The notes under the pieces were generated by a model. The model was not told the DNA's origin. It saw nothing but the letters and a program-made list of their open reading frames with translations, and did not search any database. The translations under genes and the position numbers were made by a program. This document shows, piece by piece, positions 9,532 through 19,113 of a DNA stretch of 64,000 nucleotides (position 1 is the first letter of the stretch; each line of letters opens with the position of its first letter). The stretch comes from a bacterium (GTDB lineage Bacteria; Cyanobacteriota; Vampirovibrionia; Gastranaerophilales; Gastranaerophilaceae): NCBI GenBank assembly GCA_017559905.1, contig JAFYQF010000025.1, forward strand, positions 124,001 through 188,000, given 5' to 3'.

Positions 9532-10440
9532 TTACTTTGCAGATTTTTCAATTTTGTCCAAAATCGCATTGAAAATATCAGAATGCAAATCGTTTTCTTT
9601 TAAAATATTACGGCTATCTTCTATTAATTTAAACAAATCTTCTTTTGCTTTGTCTAATCCATACATCGTTACATAGGTCAATTTACCAGAAGCTTTGTCT
9701 TTACCCAAAGTCTTACCCATTTCTTCAAACGTTGAAATTTCATCCAAAATATCATCAGCAATTTGAAACGCAATTCCCATTTTTTCTCCAAATTCAGCAA
9801 TTGCCATCAAACCTTTTTCATCAGCTCCACCTATTATTGCTCCAGAACGAAGTGCAAGCTTAAACAAATCAGACGTCTTGTGAAGATGAATATAATGAAG
9901 AACTTCAGCATCTTCATCAGTAAATTCTTCTTCAGCATCAAACGCTTGATAAGCAGAATAGACTTTTTCACTTTCTATATCGACAACCTGCCCAGCTATC
10001 ACTCCATAAGCACCCGCAGCTTGAAAATATTCTTCCATTATTTTAACTAGCTTTTCAGCGCCCAACTGTTTAGACTTTTTCAAAATGAGTTGAGGTGCAA
10101 AAGTCAATAATGCATCTCCAGCAAGAACAGCCATTGCTTCACCAAAAACTTTATGATTAGTAAGTTTTCCCCTTCTGTAATCATCATTGTCCATACAAGG
10201 CAAGTCATCATGAATTAGAGTTTGTGCATGTAACATTTCCACTGCACAAGCTGTTGGCAAAGTATCATCAATACTACCACCAAATAATCTTGAACTTTCT
10301 AAACACATTATCGGACGCAACCTTTTTCCAGGTAGCATAACAGTATACTTCATCGATTTAAAAATCTTGTGCGGATATACAATATCCATGTACTCATCTA
10401 AACTTTTATTTACAAGTTCAATTAATTCACTCAAATCCAT
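9532..10440 (-). CDS. ispA: farnesyl/geranylgeranyl diphosphate synthase
   Basis: 302 aa trans-prenyltransferase that condenses isopentenyl diphosphate with allylic diphosphates. The first Asp-rich motif is in LIHDDLPCMDNDDYRRG and the second in IADDILDE. MLPGKRLRPIMCLESSRLFG near residue 35 supplies the diphosphate-binding KRLRP. Chain length cannot be read safely. The start overlaps the rsgA stop by one base (TAATG), showing translational coupling. Confidence 0.9.
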   Translation of the reverse strand: MDLSELIELVNKSLDEYMDIVYPHKIFKSMKYTVMLPGKRLRPIMCLESSRLFGGSIDDTLPTACAVEMLHAQTLIHDDLPCMDNDDYRRGKLTNHKVFGEAMAVLAGDALLTFAPQLILKKSKQLGAEKLVKIMEEYFQAAGAYGVIAGQVVDIESEKVYSAYQAFDAEEEFTDEDAEVLHYIHLHKTSDLFKLALRSGAIIGGADEKGLMAIAEFGEKMGIAFQIADDILDEISTFEEMGKTLGKDKASGKLTYVTMYGLDKAKEDLFKLIEDSRNILKENDLHSDIFNAILDKIEKSAK

Positions 10441-11438
10441 TATTCTTCCTCAACCCCTAAATTTCTATAACTTTGTTTTCTTGTATTACGTGCAGATTGG
10501 CGTTTTTTACCACTTATTTTTACGACTTCTCTGTTGTGTAGAATTTTTTTAGAATATTCTATCTTTCGACCTTCATACTTAACTTTCTCTTTGTATTCTT
10601 TAGCTTCTTCGACAAACGCCAAATAGCTATCATACCTAGTATCATCAATTTTATCTAGATTTGCCAAAACATTACATCCATCTTCGTGAAAATGCAAACA
10701 GTCTGCATATTTACACCCATCTCTTAATTCTGCAATCTCATCAAATAATAAATCAACGTCTGCAGGTAATATAAAATCAAAACGCACATTACTAAACCCT
10801 GGAGTATCAACAATTCTAGAGGTGTCGTTTAATTTAATAATTTCGCAATGGCGAGTTGTGTGAGTCCCTCTTTGTGTTTTTTCGCTCACTTCTTTCGTAC
10901 GCAAATTCAAATCAGGATTAATAGCATTAACCAAACTAGATTTGCCAACACCAGAATTACCACATAAAACACTGGTTTTATCTTTTAATAATTTTTCAAA
11001 AGCCTTTATTCCATTATGTTCAATTGCTGATGTATAGACAATTTTGTACCCTAGTGTTGATTCATATATATCATGAATTCTTTTTTTCAAACCTCTTTCA
11101 AACTCCAAATCATCTTTGTTAAAACAAAGCACAGGCTCAATATTGTAATACTTCGCTAACGCAATATAACGATTAAGTTGAGTAAGGCTCAAATCAGGTT
11201 CTTTTAATGCAGAAACAATTATTATTTGGTCAATATTAGAAACCGCAGGTCTGCTTATGAAGTTTTTGCGAGGAATAATTTCTTCAATATAACCATCGTT
11301 AAATATAACAAAATCACCAACAAGAATTTTGTCCTTGCGTTTTTTTAAAACTTCACGAACTTTACATTCAAAAAACTCAAGACCATTGTCAATGTAATAA
11401 AAATCCGAATGAATTTTGTAAACTTGTCCTTCTGCCAT
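10440..11438 (-). CDS. rsgA: ribosome small subunit-dependent GTPase RsgA
   Basis: 332 aa. An N-terminal OB-fold precedes a circularly permuted GTPase whose G1 motif is GNSGVGKSSLVNAI. G4-like NKDD comes before it in the chain (CFNKDDLEF). A C-terminal zinc knuckle has Cys and His in CKYADCLHFHEDGC. RsgA checks maturation of the 30S decoding centre. A basic C-terminal tail is present. It is divergent from efp, another translation factor gene. Confidence 0.95.
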   Translation of the reverse strand: MAEGQVYKIHSDFYYIDNGLEFFECKVREVLKKRKDKILVGDFVIFNDGYIEEIIPRKNFISRPAVSNIDQIIIVSALKEPDLSLTQLNRYIALAKYYNIEPVLCFNKDDLEFERGLKKRIHDIYESTLGYKIVYTSAIEHNGIKAFEKLLKDKTSVLCGNSGVGKSSLVNAINPDLNLRTKEVSEKTQRGTHTTRHCEIIKLNDTSRIVDTPGFSNVRFDFILPADVDLLFDEIAELRDGCKYADCLHFHEDGCNVLANLDKIDDTRYDSYLAFVEEAKEYKEKVKYEGRKIEYSKKILHNREVVKISGKKRQSARNTRKQSYRNLGVEEE

Positions 11439-11504
11439 AAATAAATTTTATCACAAAAAATCTGATATCTTTGTTAACAACAATCGTAAAATTGTTACAA
11501 ATAT

Positions 11505-11532
11505 TTGAAGTTTTCAATCTTTGTGATAATAT
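11505..11532 (+). promoter_or_regulatory. probable promoter of efp-accB-accC
   Basis: TTGAAG (11505-11510) and TAATAT (11527-11532) are spaced by 16 bp, about 45 nt before the efp start. AAAAGGGG serves as ribosome site. Confidence 0.45.
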
Positions 11533-11576
11533 CAAGATAAAATAAGAGAATTATTACTTTAAAAAAGGGGAAAAAT

Positions 11577-12134
11577 ATGATTTCAGTTAACGATTTAAAA
11601 ACTGGTTTAACACTTCAATTAGACAACGGATTGTGGTCTGTTGTAGAATTTTTACACGTAAAACCTGGTAAAGGTGCAGCATTCGTAAGATCAAAACTTA
11701 AAAACGTAGAAACAGGACAAGTTATTGAAAAAACTTTCCGTGCTGGTGAAAAAGTTGGGAAAGCAACTCTTGATCGCCGTGAAATGCAATATTTATACAA
11801 AGAAGGTGCGGATTATGTAATGATGGACAACGAATCATACGATCAATTGCACTTAACTGAAGCACAGATCGGTGACGGTTTAAAATACTTAAAAGAAAAT
11901 ATGAACGTACAAGTTCTTATGCACGAATCAAGAATTATTGGTGTAGATATTCCTGCTCACGTAGAATTGGAAGTTGTAGACACTCCACCTGCTGAAAAAG
12001 GAAACACTGCTCAAGGCGGTTCTAAACCAGCTAAACTTGAAACTGGCGCAGTTGTAAACGTTCCATTCTTTATTTCTAACGGTGACGTTATTCGTGTAGA
12101 CACTAGAACTAATGAATATTTAGACCGTGCTTAA
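11577..12134 (+). CDS. efp: translation elongation factor P
   Basis: 185 aa, three-domain EF-P. It binds between the P and E sites and rescues ribosomes stalled at polyproline. The tip loop [16 protein letters not shown] contains the conserved lysine region (KPGKGAA). A C-terminal OB domain follows, with [18 protein letters not shown] at the end. No epmA/epmB-type modification gene is visible in the window. It is followed by accB, the classic efp-acc order. Confidence 0.97.
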   Translation: MISVNDLKTGLTLQLDNGLWSVVEFLHVKPGKGAAFVRSKLKNVETGQVIEKTFRAGEKVGKATLDRREMQYLYKEGADYVMMDNESYDQLHLTEAQIGDGLKYLKENMNVQVLMHESRIIGVDIPAHVELEVVDTPPAEKGNTAQGGSKPAKLETGAVVNVPFFISNGDVIRVDTRTNEYLDRA

Positions 12135-12156
12135 TTTATTTAATGAGGTAAAAACA

Positions 12157-12609
12157 ATGAAATTTGATATTGAATACATTGAAAAACTTGCGAAGATTGT
12201 TGATGAAACTACATTGACAGAAATTTCTCTTGAAGATGGAGAACAAGCAATCACAATTCGCAAAGATGTTATCACAGGAACACCTGTTGTTGCAGCCGCA
12301 CCAGCTCCTGTTGTAGCAGCACCAGTTGCTCAACCTGCGACAGCTCCTGCTCCAGCTCAAGAAGAAGTAAAACGTGGCAAAGCTCTTACTTCTCCAATGG
12401 TTGGTACTTTCTACAAAGCTCCATCTCCAGATGCAAAACCTTTTGTAGAAGTAGGTCAAACAGTTGCTCAAGGCGATGTTGTTTGTATCGTCGAAGCAAT
12501 GAAACTTATGAACGAAATCGAATCTGAATTTTCTGGAAAAATCGTTGAAATTTGTGTTCAAGACGGTCAACCAGTAGAATTCGGACAAGTTTTAATGTAT
12601 ATAGAATAA
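12157..12609 (+). CDS. accB: acetyl-CoA carboxylase biotin carboxyl carrier protein
   Basis: 150 aa from the ATG at 12157, which has TGAGGT before it; an earlier in-frame GTG at 12127 overlaps efp and is rejected. A folded N-terminal segment is followed by an Ala/Pro/Val-rich flexible linker. The biotinyl domain then has the biotinylation site EAMKLMNEI (Lys in the centre). It carries carboxybiotin between AccC and the carboxyltransferase for malonyl-CoA synthesis. Confidence 0.96.
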   Translation: MKFDIEYIEKLAKIVDETTLTEISLEDGEQAITIRKDVITGTPVVAAAPAPVVAAPVAQPATAPAPAQEEVKRGKALTSPMVGTFYKAPSPDAKPFVEVGQTVAQGDVVCIVEAMKLMNEIESEFSGKIVEICVQDGQPVEFGQVLMYIE

Positions 12610-12619
12610 GAGAAGTAAT

Positions 12620-12646
12620 AAAGCGTGGAGTGTATCTTCACGCTTT
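12620..12646 (+). other. hairpin between accB and accC
   Basis: AAAGCGTG (12620-12627) pairs perfectly with CACGCTTT (12639-12646). No run of T follows, so it is more likely an RNA-stability or processing element than a terminator. Confidence 0.5.
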
Positions 12647-12680
12647 AAACTTACCTCTATATTGTTGAAAAGGGATAGAA

Positions 12681-14039
12681 ATGTTAAAAAAGGTATTAAT
12701 TGCAAACCGTGGAGAAATAGCGGTTAGGATTATAAGAGCTTGTAGAGAGCTAGGAATTCCAACAGTTGCAATTTATTCACAAGCTGACGCTAATTCTTTG
12801 CACGTAAGACTTGCTACAGAAGCTTATTGCATTGGACCTGCACAAAGTTCTCAAAGTTATTTGAGTATTCCTGCAATAATTTCAGCAGCGCTTGTTTCAG
12901 GTGCTGATGCAATACACCCAGGATACGGATTTATGTCTGAACGTGCAGATTTTGCAGAAATTTGTGAAAAGCACGGAATTAAATTCATTGGGCCAACAGC
13001 AGAAGCAATGAGAAAAATGGGCGACAAAGCTACAGCTCGTAAAACAATGATTGAAAACAATGTTCCAGTTACACCAGGTACAGGAATTTTGAAAACTGCA
13101 CAAGAAGTAAAAGACTTTGCTCACAGAGCAGGTTATCCAATTATTTTGAAAGCTACTGCAGGCGGTGGCGGTAAAGGTATGAGAGTTGTTCGCTCTGATG
13201 ACGAAGTTGAAACAAACTTCAACCTATGCCAATCTGAAGCACAAAATTTCTTCGGAAATCCTGATGTTTATGCAGAAAAATTCTTGGAAAACCCTCGTCA
13301 CATAGAAGTTCAAATTTTGGGTGACCAATATGGCAACGTTGTTCACTTGGGCGAAAGAGATTGCTCAATCCAACGTCGTCACCAAAAATTAATCGAAGAA
13401 GCTCCATCACCTGCTATTGACGCAAAAACAAGGTCAGAAATGGGTGCGGCGGCAGTTAGAGCAGCTAAAGCTATCAATTACGAAGGCGCGGGAACTTGTG
13501 AATTCCTACTTGACCACGATGGCAGATGGTATTTTATGGAAATGAACACAAGAATTCAGGTTGAACACTGTGTTACAGAAATGATTTCTAACGTTGATTT
13601 GGTTAAAGAACAAATCTTGATAGCTTCTGGTGAAAAATTAGATTTTACTCAAGACGATATTGTTTTAAGAGGTCACGCTATTGAATGCCGTATCAATGCA
13701 GAAAATCCTGCAAAAGATTTTATGCCAAACCCAGGAAAAATTACAGGTTATGTAACTCCAGGTGGTTTTGGAGTAAGAGTTGACTCTCACGCATATCAAG
13801 AATATCAAATTCCACCATACTATGACAGTATGATAGGAAAACTTATTTGTTGGGGAAGAACTCGTAACGAAGCAAGACGCAGAATGTATCGTGCTTTGAA
13901 AGAATATGTTGTTACTGGTGTTGAAACAACTATTCCATTTCACCAAGACATTGTTGAAGATCCAGTTTTCATTAGCGGACAATTCAACACAGGCTTTATC
14001 GAAGACTACTACAAAAGAACTGGTAAAGAGAAAAAATAA
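12681..14039 (+). CDS. accC: acetyl-CoA carboxylase biotin carboxylase subunit
   Basis: 452 aa, ATP-grasp enzyme that carboxylates the biotin on AccB using bicarbonate. N-terminal [20 protein letters not shown], the glycine-rich lid [14 protein letters not shown], the active-site region [17 protein letters not shown] and the C-terminal carboxylase domain are all present and full length. It follows accB by 71 bp; accA and accD are not in the window. Confidence 0.97.
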   Translation: MLKKVLIANRGEIAVRIIRACRELGIPTVAIYSQADANSLHVRLATEAYCIGPAQSSQSYLSIPAIISAALVSGADAIHPGYGFMSERADFAEICEKHGIKFIGPTAEAMRKMGDKATARKTMIENNVPVTPGTGILKTAQEVKDFAHRAGYPIILKATAGGGGKGMRVVRSDDEVETNFNLCQSEAQNFFGNPDVYAEKFLENPRHIEVQILGDQYGNVVHLGERDCSIQRRHQKLIEEAPSPAIDAKTRSEMGAAAVRAAKAINYEGAGTCEFLLDHDGRWYFMEMNTRIQVEHCVTEMISNVDLVKEQILIASGEKLDFTQDDIVLRGHAIECRINAENPAKDFMPNPGKITGYVTPGGFGVRVDSHAYQEYQIPPYYDSMIGKLICWGRTRNEARRRMYRALKEYVVTGVETTIPFHQDIVEDPVFISGQFNTGFIEDYYKRTGKEKK

Positions 14040-14046
14040 AAAATAT

Positions 14047-14087
14047 CATACAGAGGCGATGGCAAAAGACATCGCCTCTGTTGTATG
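14047..14087. other. long stem-loop downstream of accC
   Basis: CAGAGGCGAT (14051-14060) pairs with ATCGCCTCTG (14071-14080), extended outward by CATA/TATG across a small bulge. There is no strong T-run on the plus strand. It probably protects or ends the acc transcript, or separates it from the next gene. Confidence 0.5.
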
Positions 14088-14106
14088 AACATAAAAGGAG
14101 AAATAT

Positions 14107-14445
14107 ATGCAGATTAATTTAATTACAAATATTAGTCAATCAAAGCCTAGTTTTAACGCACGATACCGTATTCCACGTCCAGCTGAAGATATAATGACAA
14201 AACTAAAGGATAAACCTTTTAGGTTTTATGAAGTAGTTAAAAAGAAGCCTGTACAAATGTTTGAAAATAATAAATACCTTGATGTCTTTACAGGAAAAGA
14301 TGCCAAATTATTTAATGAAACTTTTCCAAAAGGAGCTGTTGAACAAGATTTATATGAAAAAACTTTTAATAAAGAAACCTTTAAATCAGCTAAAAACATT
14401 CATGAATTAGATTATAAAATGCTTCAAGAAGAATACCATCATTAA
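14107..14445 (+). CDS. small unknown protein with N-terminal F-x-A signature
   Basis: 112 aa, no recognised domain. It begins MQINLI and has KPSFNA with F16, so it fits the M-x-I-N...F-x-G/A/S N-terminal pattern shared by about ten proteins in this window. The rest is hydrophilic and rich in Lys, Phe and Glu, with no signal peptide or membrane helix. AAAGGAG precedes the start at a good distance. It ends just before an intrinsic terminator and appears to be monocistronic or a readthrough product of the acc operon. Function unknown. Confidence 0.6.
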   Translation: MQINLITNISQSKPSFNARYRIPRPAEDIMTKLKDKPFRFYEVVKKKPVQMFENNKYLDVFTGKDAKLFNETFPKGAVEQDLYEKTFNKETFKSAKNIHELDYKMLQEEYHH

Positions 14446-14482
14446 TTATTTAGAATTACAAATAAATTCAAAAAGTTTTTAT

Positions 14483-14507
14483 AGGTGCAATTATTTGCAC
14501 CTTCTTT
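14483..14507 (+). terminator. intrinsic terminator after the small signature protein
   Basis: AGGTGCA (14483-14489) pairs with TGCACCT (14496-14502), followed by TCTTTG. Confidence 0.6.
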
Positions 14508-14577
14508 GTTATATAAAATCCATACACTTAACGCTCCTTTATTTTAATTTTATTTTCTTGTGTTATAATTTAAGCGT

Positions 14578-15891
14578 ATGAGTAAACTCGAATTCAGACA
14601 CTACGCTAAAGAATTATTGAACATTGCCCTACCGATTATTATGGGGAATTTAGGTTTCATCTTAATCGGAGCAGGGGATGTTTTGATTGCAGGAAGACAT
14701 TCAACAGACACACTTGCGGCTATTAGCATTGCAACAGCAATTACAAACTGTATACAGACATTTGGGATTGGATTGATTGCAAGCGTTTCTCCTTTGTTAT
14801 CGAATTTTAGAGGAGAAAAAAAAGCTGCAAAAAAATATTTCTTCCCAACAATTCGCTTTGCAATGATTTTGAGCGTAATAGTAATGTTTGCAGTATTAGC
14901 ATTTATTCCACTTGTAGATTTTATGAAATTTGAAGAACATCTTGTTCCAATGATTAAGGAATATATGTTTGTAACTGCGTTTGCAACTTTTGGCGGATAC
15001 CTACACGCTGCAGTAAAAGAATACTTACAAGCATTTGAAATTGTAATGTTTCCAAATCTACTCACTGTATTTGCAGTATTCTTAAACATTATTTTAAATA
15101 TAGTTCTTGTTTTCGGTTTCGGCTCAATACCATCAATGGGTGTTCTAGGATTAGCTATTGCAAGTTTTATTGTCAGATATTTTATGGGACTTGTCTTATT
15201 AGCATATTGTTTTATTATTATGCGTTTAAGAAATTATCAAGAAAAAGACTATTACAAAAGCCTCATCAAAATCGGACTTCCTATTTCATTTGCAATATTA
15301 GTTGAATTTGTTGCATTCAATAGCGTTGCTATTTTGATGGGCAGAGTTGCTGGCGTTTACGCTGCAGCGCAGAATTTGGTCTGCACACTTACTACAGTTT
15401 CATTTATGGTTCCTTTTGCAATTTCAAACGCAATTTCGGTTAAGGTTGGATTCGCAAACGGTGCTGGTAATATCTATGATTTAAAAAGATATTCTCTTGT
15501 GGGCTTGATTATGTGTATTAGTTTTATGATTTTTAGTTCTATTATATTTTCAACATTCCCAAAAACTTTAGTAGGACTATTTACTATAGACAAAAATCTT
15601 TTCGAAATTTGTGTTCCTGTGTTGTATATTCTTTCCGTATTCCAAGTTTTTGACGGTTTACAAATAGGATTAGCTGGAATTTTCAAAGGAATTAAAAAAA
15701 CAGGGGTTGTATTAGTCGCTAACTTCACTGCGTATTGGGTTTTATTCTTGCCTATGGGGTATGCTTTGGCTTTCAAATACGGAATGATGCTAAAAGGTTT
15801 CTGGTGGGGGCTTGTAATCGCAGCTATTTCACTTTGTATAATTATGTTATCAGTTCTTACTAAAAATTTAAAACAACTGGAAAAAGCTTAA
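14578..15891 (+). CDS. MATE-family multidrug/Na+ antiporter
   Basis: 437 aa with about twelve predicted membrane helices in two related halves. The first half begins ELLNIALPIIMGNLGFILIG, the second KSLIKIGLPISFAILVEF. This is the MATE (NorM/DinF) pattern of cation-coupled exporters for drugs or metabolites. No ribosome site lies in front. A TG-N-TATAAT extended -10 box (TATAAT 14564-14569) lies 8 nt before the ATG, so the mRNA should be leaderless or nearly so. Confidence 0.88.
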   Translation: MSKLEFRHYAKELLNIALPIIMGNLGFILIGAGDVLIAGRHSTDTLAAISIATAITNCIQTFGIGLIASVSPLLSNFRGEKKAAKKYFFPTIRFAMILSVIVMFAVLAFIPLVDFMKFEEHLVPMIKEYMFVTAFATFGGYLHAAVKEYLQAFEIVMFPNLLTVFAVFLNIILNIVLVFGFGSIPSMGVLGLAIASFIVRYFMGLVLLAYCFIIMRLRNYQEKDYYKSLIKIGLPISFAILVEFVAFNSVAILMGRVAGVYAAAQNLVCTLTTVSFMVPFAISNAISVKVGFANGAGNIYDLKRYSLVGLIMCISFMIFSSIIFSTFPKTLVGLFTIDKNLFEICVPVLYILSVFQVFDGLQIGLAGIFKGIKKTGVVLVANFTAYWVLFLPMGYALAFKYGMMLKGFWWGLVIAAISLCIIMLSVLTKNLKQLEKA

Positions 15892-15954
15892 TATTTTGCC
15901 TTATACAAACTTAAATGATAAAATTCTTCAATAAGATTTGAAGGAGAATTTGTT

Positions 15955-17379
15955 ATGGAAAACACTTTAAAAGAAAACAGAAACCCATTTTCGATAGACG
16001 GATATTTGAGTAGAAAGTGGTACTTTATATTAGGTGCAATAATTGGGACTTTAAACTTTGTATTTATGATTATTTTCTGCAAAGAAATCTTCATCCAAAT
16101 CACAGCCTTATCTCAACAAAACATTGATTTTAGTATTATGGGACTTTTAACTTCTGGAGTATTTTCAAAAAATGTACTGATACCTTATGTTATTTTGTAT
16201 GGAATAGGCACAATACTTTCTTTTATTAATAATAAAAAAAGAATTTCAGACATATTAGGAAATGACAAATTTTCATACATTATTTCGGCGATATTTACCA
16301 CAATTACGGTATCAGCTACTTTGGTACACAAATCTTCAATCCTTTACCCTATAGCAATCACAGTACTAACTCTTGGGTCGTTCATTTTATTGTGCGTAAA
16401 AGGTAAGATTTCTAATACTAATGAAAAAACTCCTGAATGCGAAAGCGAAGAAATTGAAGCAAAAAAAGTTGTTGTTTTTTGGAAAAGATGGCTTGCTTAC
16501 TTTATAGACGCAACATTCATTCTTGGTGGAATAACTTCAATGTTTGCGACATTATCTCCTGATAAAATCTTGCCTCTAGGCAAATATTCTATGTTAATTG
16601 GAATAGGATTAACCCTTGTATATTTTGGAATTATGAATAGCAAAATATGTAAAGGACAAACTCTTGGCAAAGCTCTTTTAGGAATCAAAGTTGTTGATAA
16701 ATCTGGGAATTATTTGAGCGTAACTCAATCAATTATTAGAACAATTCTATTAATAATTTGCCTATCTTTGCCATATTTATTCATAACTCTAGCTTCTTAC
16801 CAAGATTTTTCTTCAACTGAATTTAAAATATTTTTCACAGTTAGTTTTTGCGGAGTTTTATTTGATTTACTATTCTTGTTCAACAACAAAACTCGTCAAA
16901 CACTTCACGACTTTGCAACAGGAAGCTTTGTTATAAATGACAACTATAATGGCAAATTAACAGAAACTCGTTCTACCAAAACACCTATTGTATTGTCTGT
17001 AATTTTTTCTATATTGCTAATGACTCCATTTGCAATAGTTACTAATCTAATTGACAATCAATACAAAAACCCTAAATCAAACACAAACAAAAATCTTGTA
17101 CTTAAAGAACAATTAGAAAAAGAATTCAACATAGACGTTTTAAAAATCCAATCATTCCAAAAAATTAAAGAAGAAGACACACTATATTACATGATAACTA
17201 TACAAACACCAGACATAGATAATGAAGCATTAGCAAAAAACATAATCGAATACGTAAAAAATAATGTTGAAAATCCAGACAAGCTAAATATCAAAGTATT
17301 TGCGAACTTGACCAAAGCTGTTCACTTGGGAACTATTGTATCTATTAGAAACAAAGCCTACCCACAGGGAGAAAAATAG
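15955..17379 (+). CDS. RDD-family membrane protein
   Basis: 474 aa. The N-terminal part has four hydrophobic segments. A central RDD domain starts with KRWLAYFIDATFI and includes GQTLGKALLGIKVVD and RQTLHDFATGSFVI. The soluble C-terminal tail of about 130 residues follows a last membrane helix near residue 345. RDD proteins are small membrane proteins of poorly known function; some act as Na+/H+ antiporters. AAGGAG precedes the start. Confidence 0.8.
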   Translation: MENTLKENRNPFSIDGYLSRKWYFILGAIIGTLNFVFMIIFCKEIFIQITALSQQNIDFSIMGLLTSGVFSKNVLIPYVILYGIGTILSFINNKKRISDILGNDKFSYIISAIFTTITVSATLVHKSSILYPIAITVLTLGSFILLCVKGKISNTNEKTPECESEEIEAKKVVVFWKRWLAYFIDATFILGGITSMFATLSPDKILPLGKYSMLIGIGLTLVYFGIMNSKICKGQTLGKALLGIKVVDKSGNYLSVTQSIIRTILLIICLSLPYLFITLASYQDFSSTEFKIFFTVSFCGVLFDLLFLFNNKTRQTLHDFATGSFVINDNYNGKLTETRSTKTPIVLSVIFSILLMTPFAIVTNLIDNQYKNPKSNTNKNLVLKEQLEKEFNIDVLKIQSFQKIKEEDTLYYMITIQTPDIDNEALAKNIIEYVKNNVENPDKLNIKVFANLTKAVHLGTIVSIRNKAYPQGEK

Positions 17380-17460
17380 CCTAAATGGTTGATTTCAGCT
17401 TGAACAGTGGCTAAAAAAAAGAATTTATGGTACAATTAACCTTGAATGGAGGAATTATAT

Positions 17461-17931
17461 ATGTTAACAGAAGAAAGAACGTTTATTGCCGTAAAACCTG
17501 ATGGCGTAAAAAGAGGGTTAGTTGGTGAAATCGTCAACAGATTTGAACGCAAAGGGTACAAATTAATTGCCCTAAAAATGTTAGACGTTACTCCAGAAAT
17601 GGCAAAACAACATTACGGCGAACACGAAGGAAAACCTTTCTACCCACGTTTAATTGAATACATCCAAAGTGGTCCTATTGTTGCAATGGTTTGGAAAGGT
17701 TATGATGTTGTAAAAGGCGCAAGAGCAATTATGGGCTCTACTTGTCCAAACGAAGCTCAAGTTGGTACAATTCGTGCAGATTTAGCTTTGGTTAAAGAAT
17801 ACAACGTAGTTCACGGTTCTGACAGCATTGAAAGCGCTGAAAGAGAAATTTCAATTTACTTTAATCAAGACGAACTTTGCGACGAATACGACAATATGGC
17901 AGAAATCGTAATTAAAGATTTAGGTTGTTAA
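17461..17931 (+). CDS. ndk: nucleoside diphosphate kinase
   Basis: 156 aa from the ATG at 17461. The in-frame ATG at 17446 would contain the GGAGG ribosome site and is rejected. ERTFIAVKPDGVKRGLVGEI holds the phosphate-binding Lys. GARAIMGSTCPNEAQVGTIR and the active-site His in NVVHGSDS-x-ESAEREI are intact. It balances NTP pools by a phospho-His intermediate. Confidence 0.97.
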   Translation: MLTEERTFIAVKPDGVKRGLVGEIVNRFERKGYKLIALKMLDVTPEMAKQHYGEHEGKPFYPRLIEYIQSGPIVAMVWKGYDVVKGARAIMGSTCPNEAQVGTIRADLALVKEYNVVHGSDSIESAEREISIYFNQDELCDEYDNMAEIVIKDLGC

Positions 17932-17953
17932 GAAACAAGAAAGGTGAAGTATC

Positions 17954-19111
17954 ATGAGTGAAGAAACAATAATTCCAGAAGATTTTAAACGAGACAAAGC
18001 TCACGAATACTTCAAATACGAACTTGTTCATACCTGCAAACAAACAGGTGCAAGAGCTGGTGTTTTTACAACTCCTCATGGAGTTATAAAAACACCAATT
18101 TTTATGCCTGTAGGTACAAATTCTGCAGTCAAAACACTTACATGCGACCAGATTTTAGACACGGGCGCACAAATTATGCTATCAAATTCCTACCATTTAT
18201 ATTTAAGAGCAGGCACAAAAAGAATTAGAGATTTTGGTGGAATACATAGCTGGATGAATTGGCACAAACCAGTTCTAACAGATTCAGGCGGATTTCAGGT
18301 TTTTTCACTTGCTCATTTAAGAAAAATTACTGAAGACGGTGTTGAATTTAGAGACCCAAAAGATGGCAAAAAACATTTTATTAGCCCTGAAGTTTCTATG
18401 GAAATTCAACAAGACATTGGCGCAGATATCATTATGGCATTTGACGAATGTGCGCCATTCCCTTGCGATTACAAAACTGCAAAAGCCGCAATGGAAAGAA
18501 CTCACCGCTGGTTAGAGAGATGTTTTAAAGCAAAAAATAATCCTCGCCAAGCTTTGTTTCCTATTGTACAAGGCGCATTTTACGATGATTTAAGAGCCGA
18601 AAGCGCTAAAGTCATTTCGTCTTATGACGCTGTTGGATATGCAATTGGCGGATTGAGTGTTGGTGAAACAAAAGACATAATGAACCATTTTACAGAATTT
18701 ACCGCACCTCTTCTTCCTGCAAACAAGCCAAGATATTTGATGGGAGTAGGAACACCTGAAGATTTACTAGACGGTATTAAACGTGGAATTGATATGTTCG
18801 ACTGCGTTTTACCAACTAGAAACGCAAGACACGGTTCATTTTTCACTTGGGAAGGTAAAAAGAATATCAAAGTTAAAGCTTTCGAAGACGACGCAAGCCC
18901 ACTTGTAGAAGGTTGCAATTGCTTTGCTTGCAGAAATCACTCAAAGGCATACATAAGACACCTTTGGAGATGCGGAGAAAGCACAGCAGCAACTCTTCTA
19001 TCAATACATAACATCCAGTTTTTAGTAGAATTTTCTCAAAAATGTAGAGAAGCAATTCTTGAAGATCGCTTTGGCGATTTCTTTGAAGAACATTATAGCA
19101 AATTAATCTAA
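17954..19111 (+). CDS. tgt: queuine tRNA-ribosyltransferase
   Basis: 385 aa TIM-barrel enzyme that exchanges guanine 34 for a queuosine precursor in GUN-anticodon tRNAs. Conserved LTDSGGFQVFSL holds the base-binding region. GGLSVGE, DMFDCVLPTRNARHG with the nucleophilic Asp, and the C-terminal zinc site CNCFACRNHSKAYIRHL are present. It lies 22 bp after ndk. Confidence 0.96.
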   Translation: MSEETIIPEDFKRDKAHEYFKYELVHTCKQTGARAGVFTTPHGVIKTPIFMPVGTNSAVKTLTCDQILDTGAQIMLSNSYHLYLRAGTKRIRDFGGIHSWMNWHKPVLTDSGGFQVFSLAHLRKITEDGVEFRDPKDGKKHFISPEVSMEIQQDIGADIIMAFDECAPFPCDYKTAKAAMERTHRWLERCFKAKNNPRQALFPIVQGAFYDDLRAESAKVISSYDAVGYAIGGLSVGETKDIMNHFTEFTAPLLPANKPRYLMGVGTPEDLLDGIKRGIDMFDCVLPTRNARHGSFFTWEGKKNIKVKAFEDDASPLVEGCNCFACRNHSKAYIRHLWRCGESTAATLLSIHNIQFLVEFSQKCREAILEDRFGDFFEEHYSKLI

Positions 19112-19113
19112 CT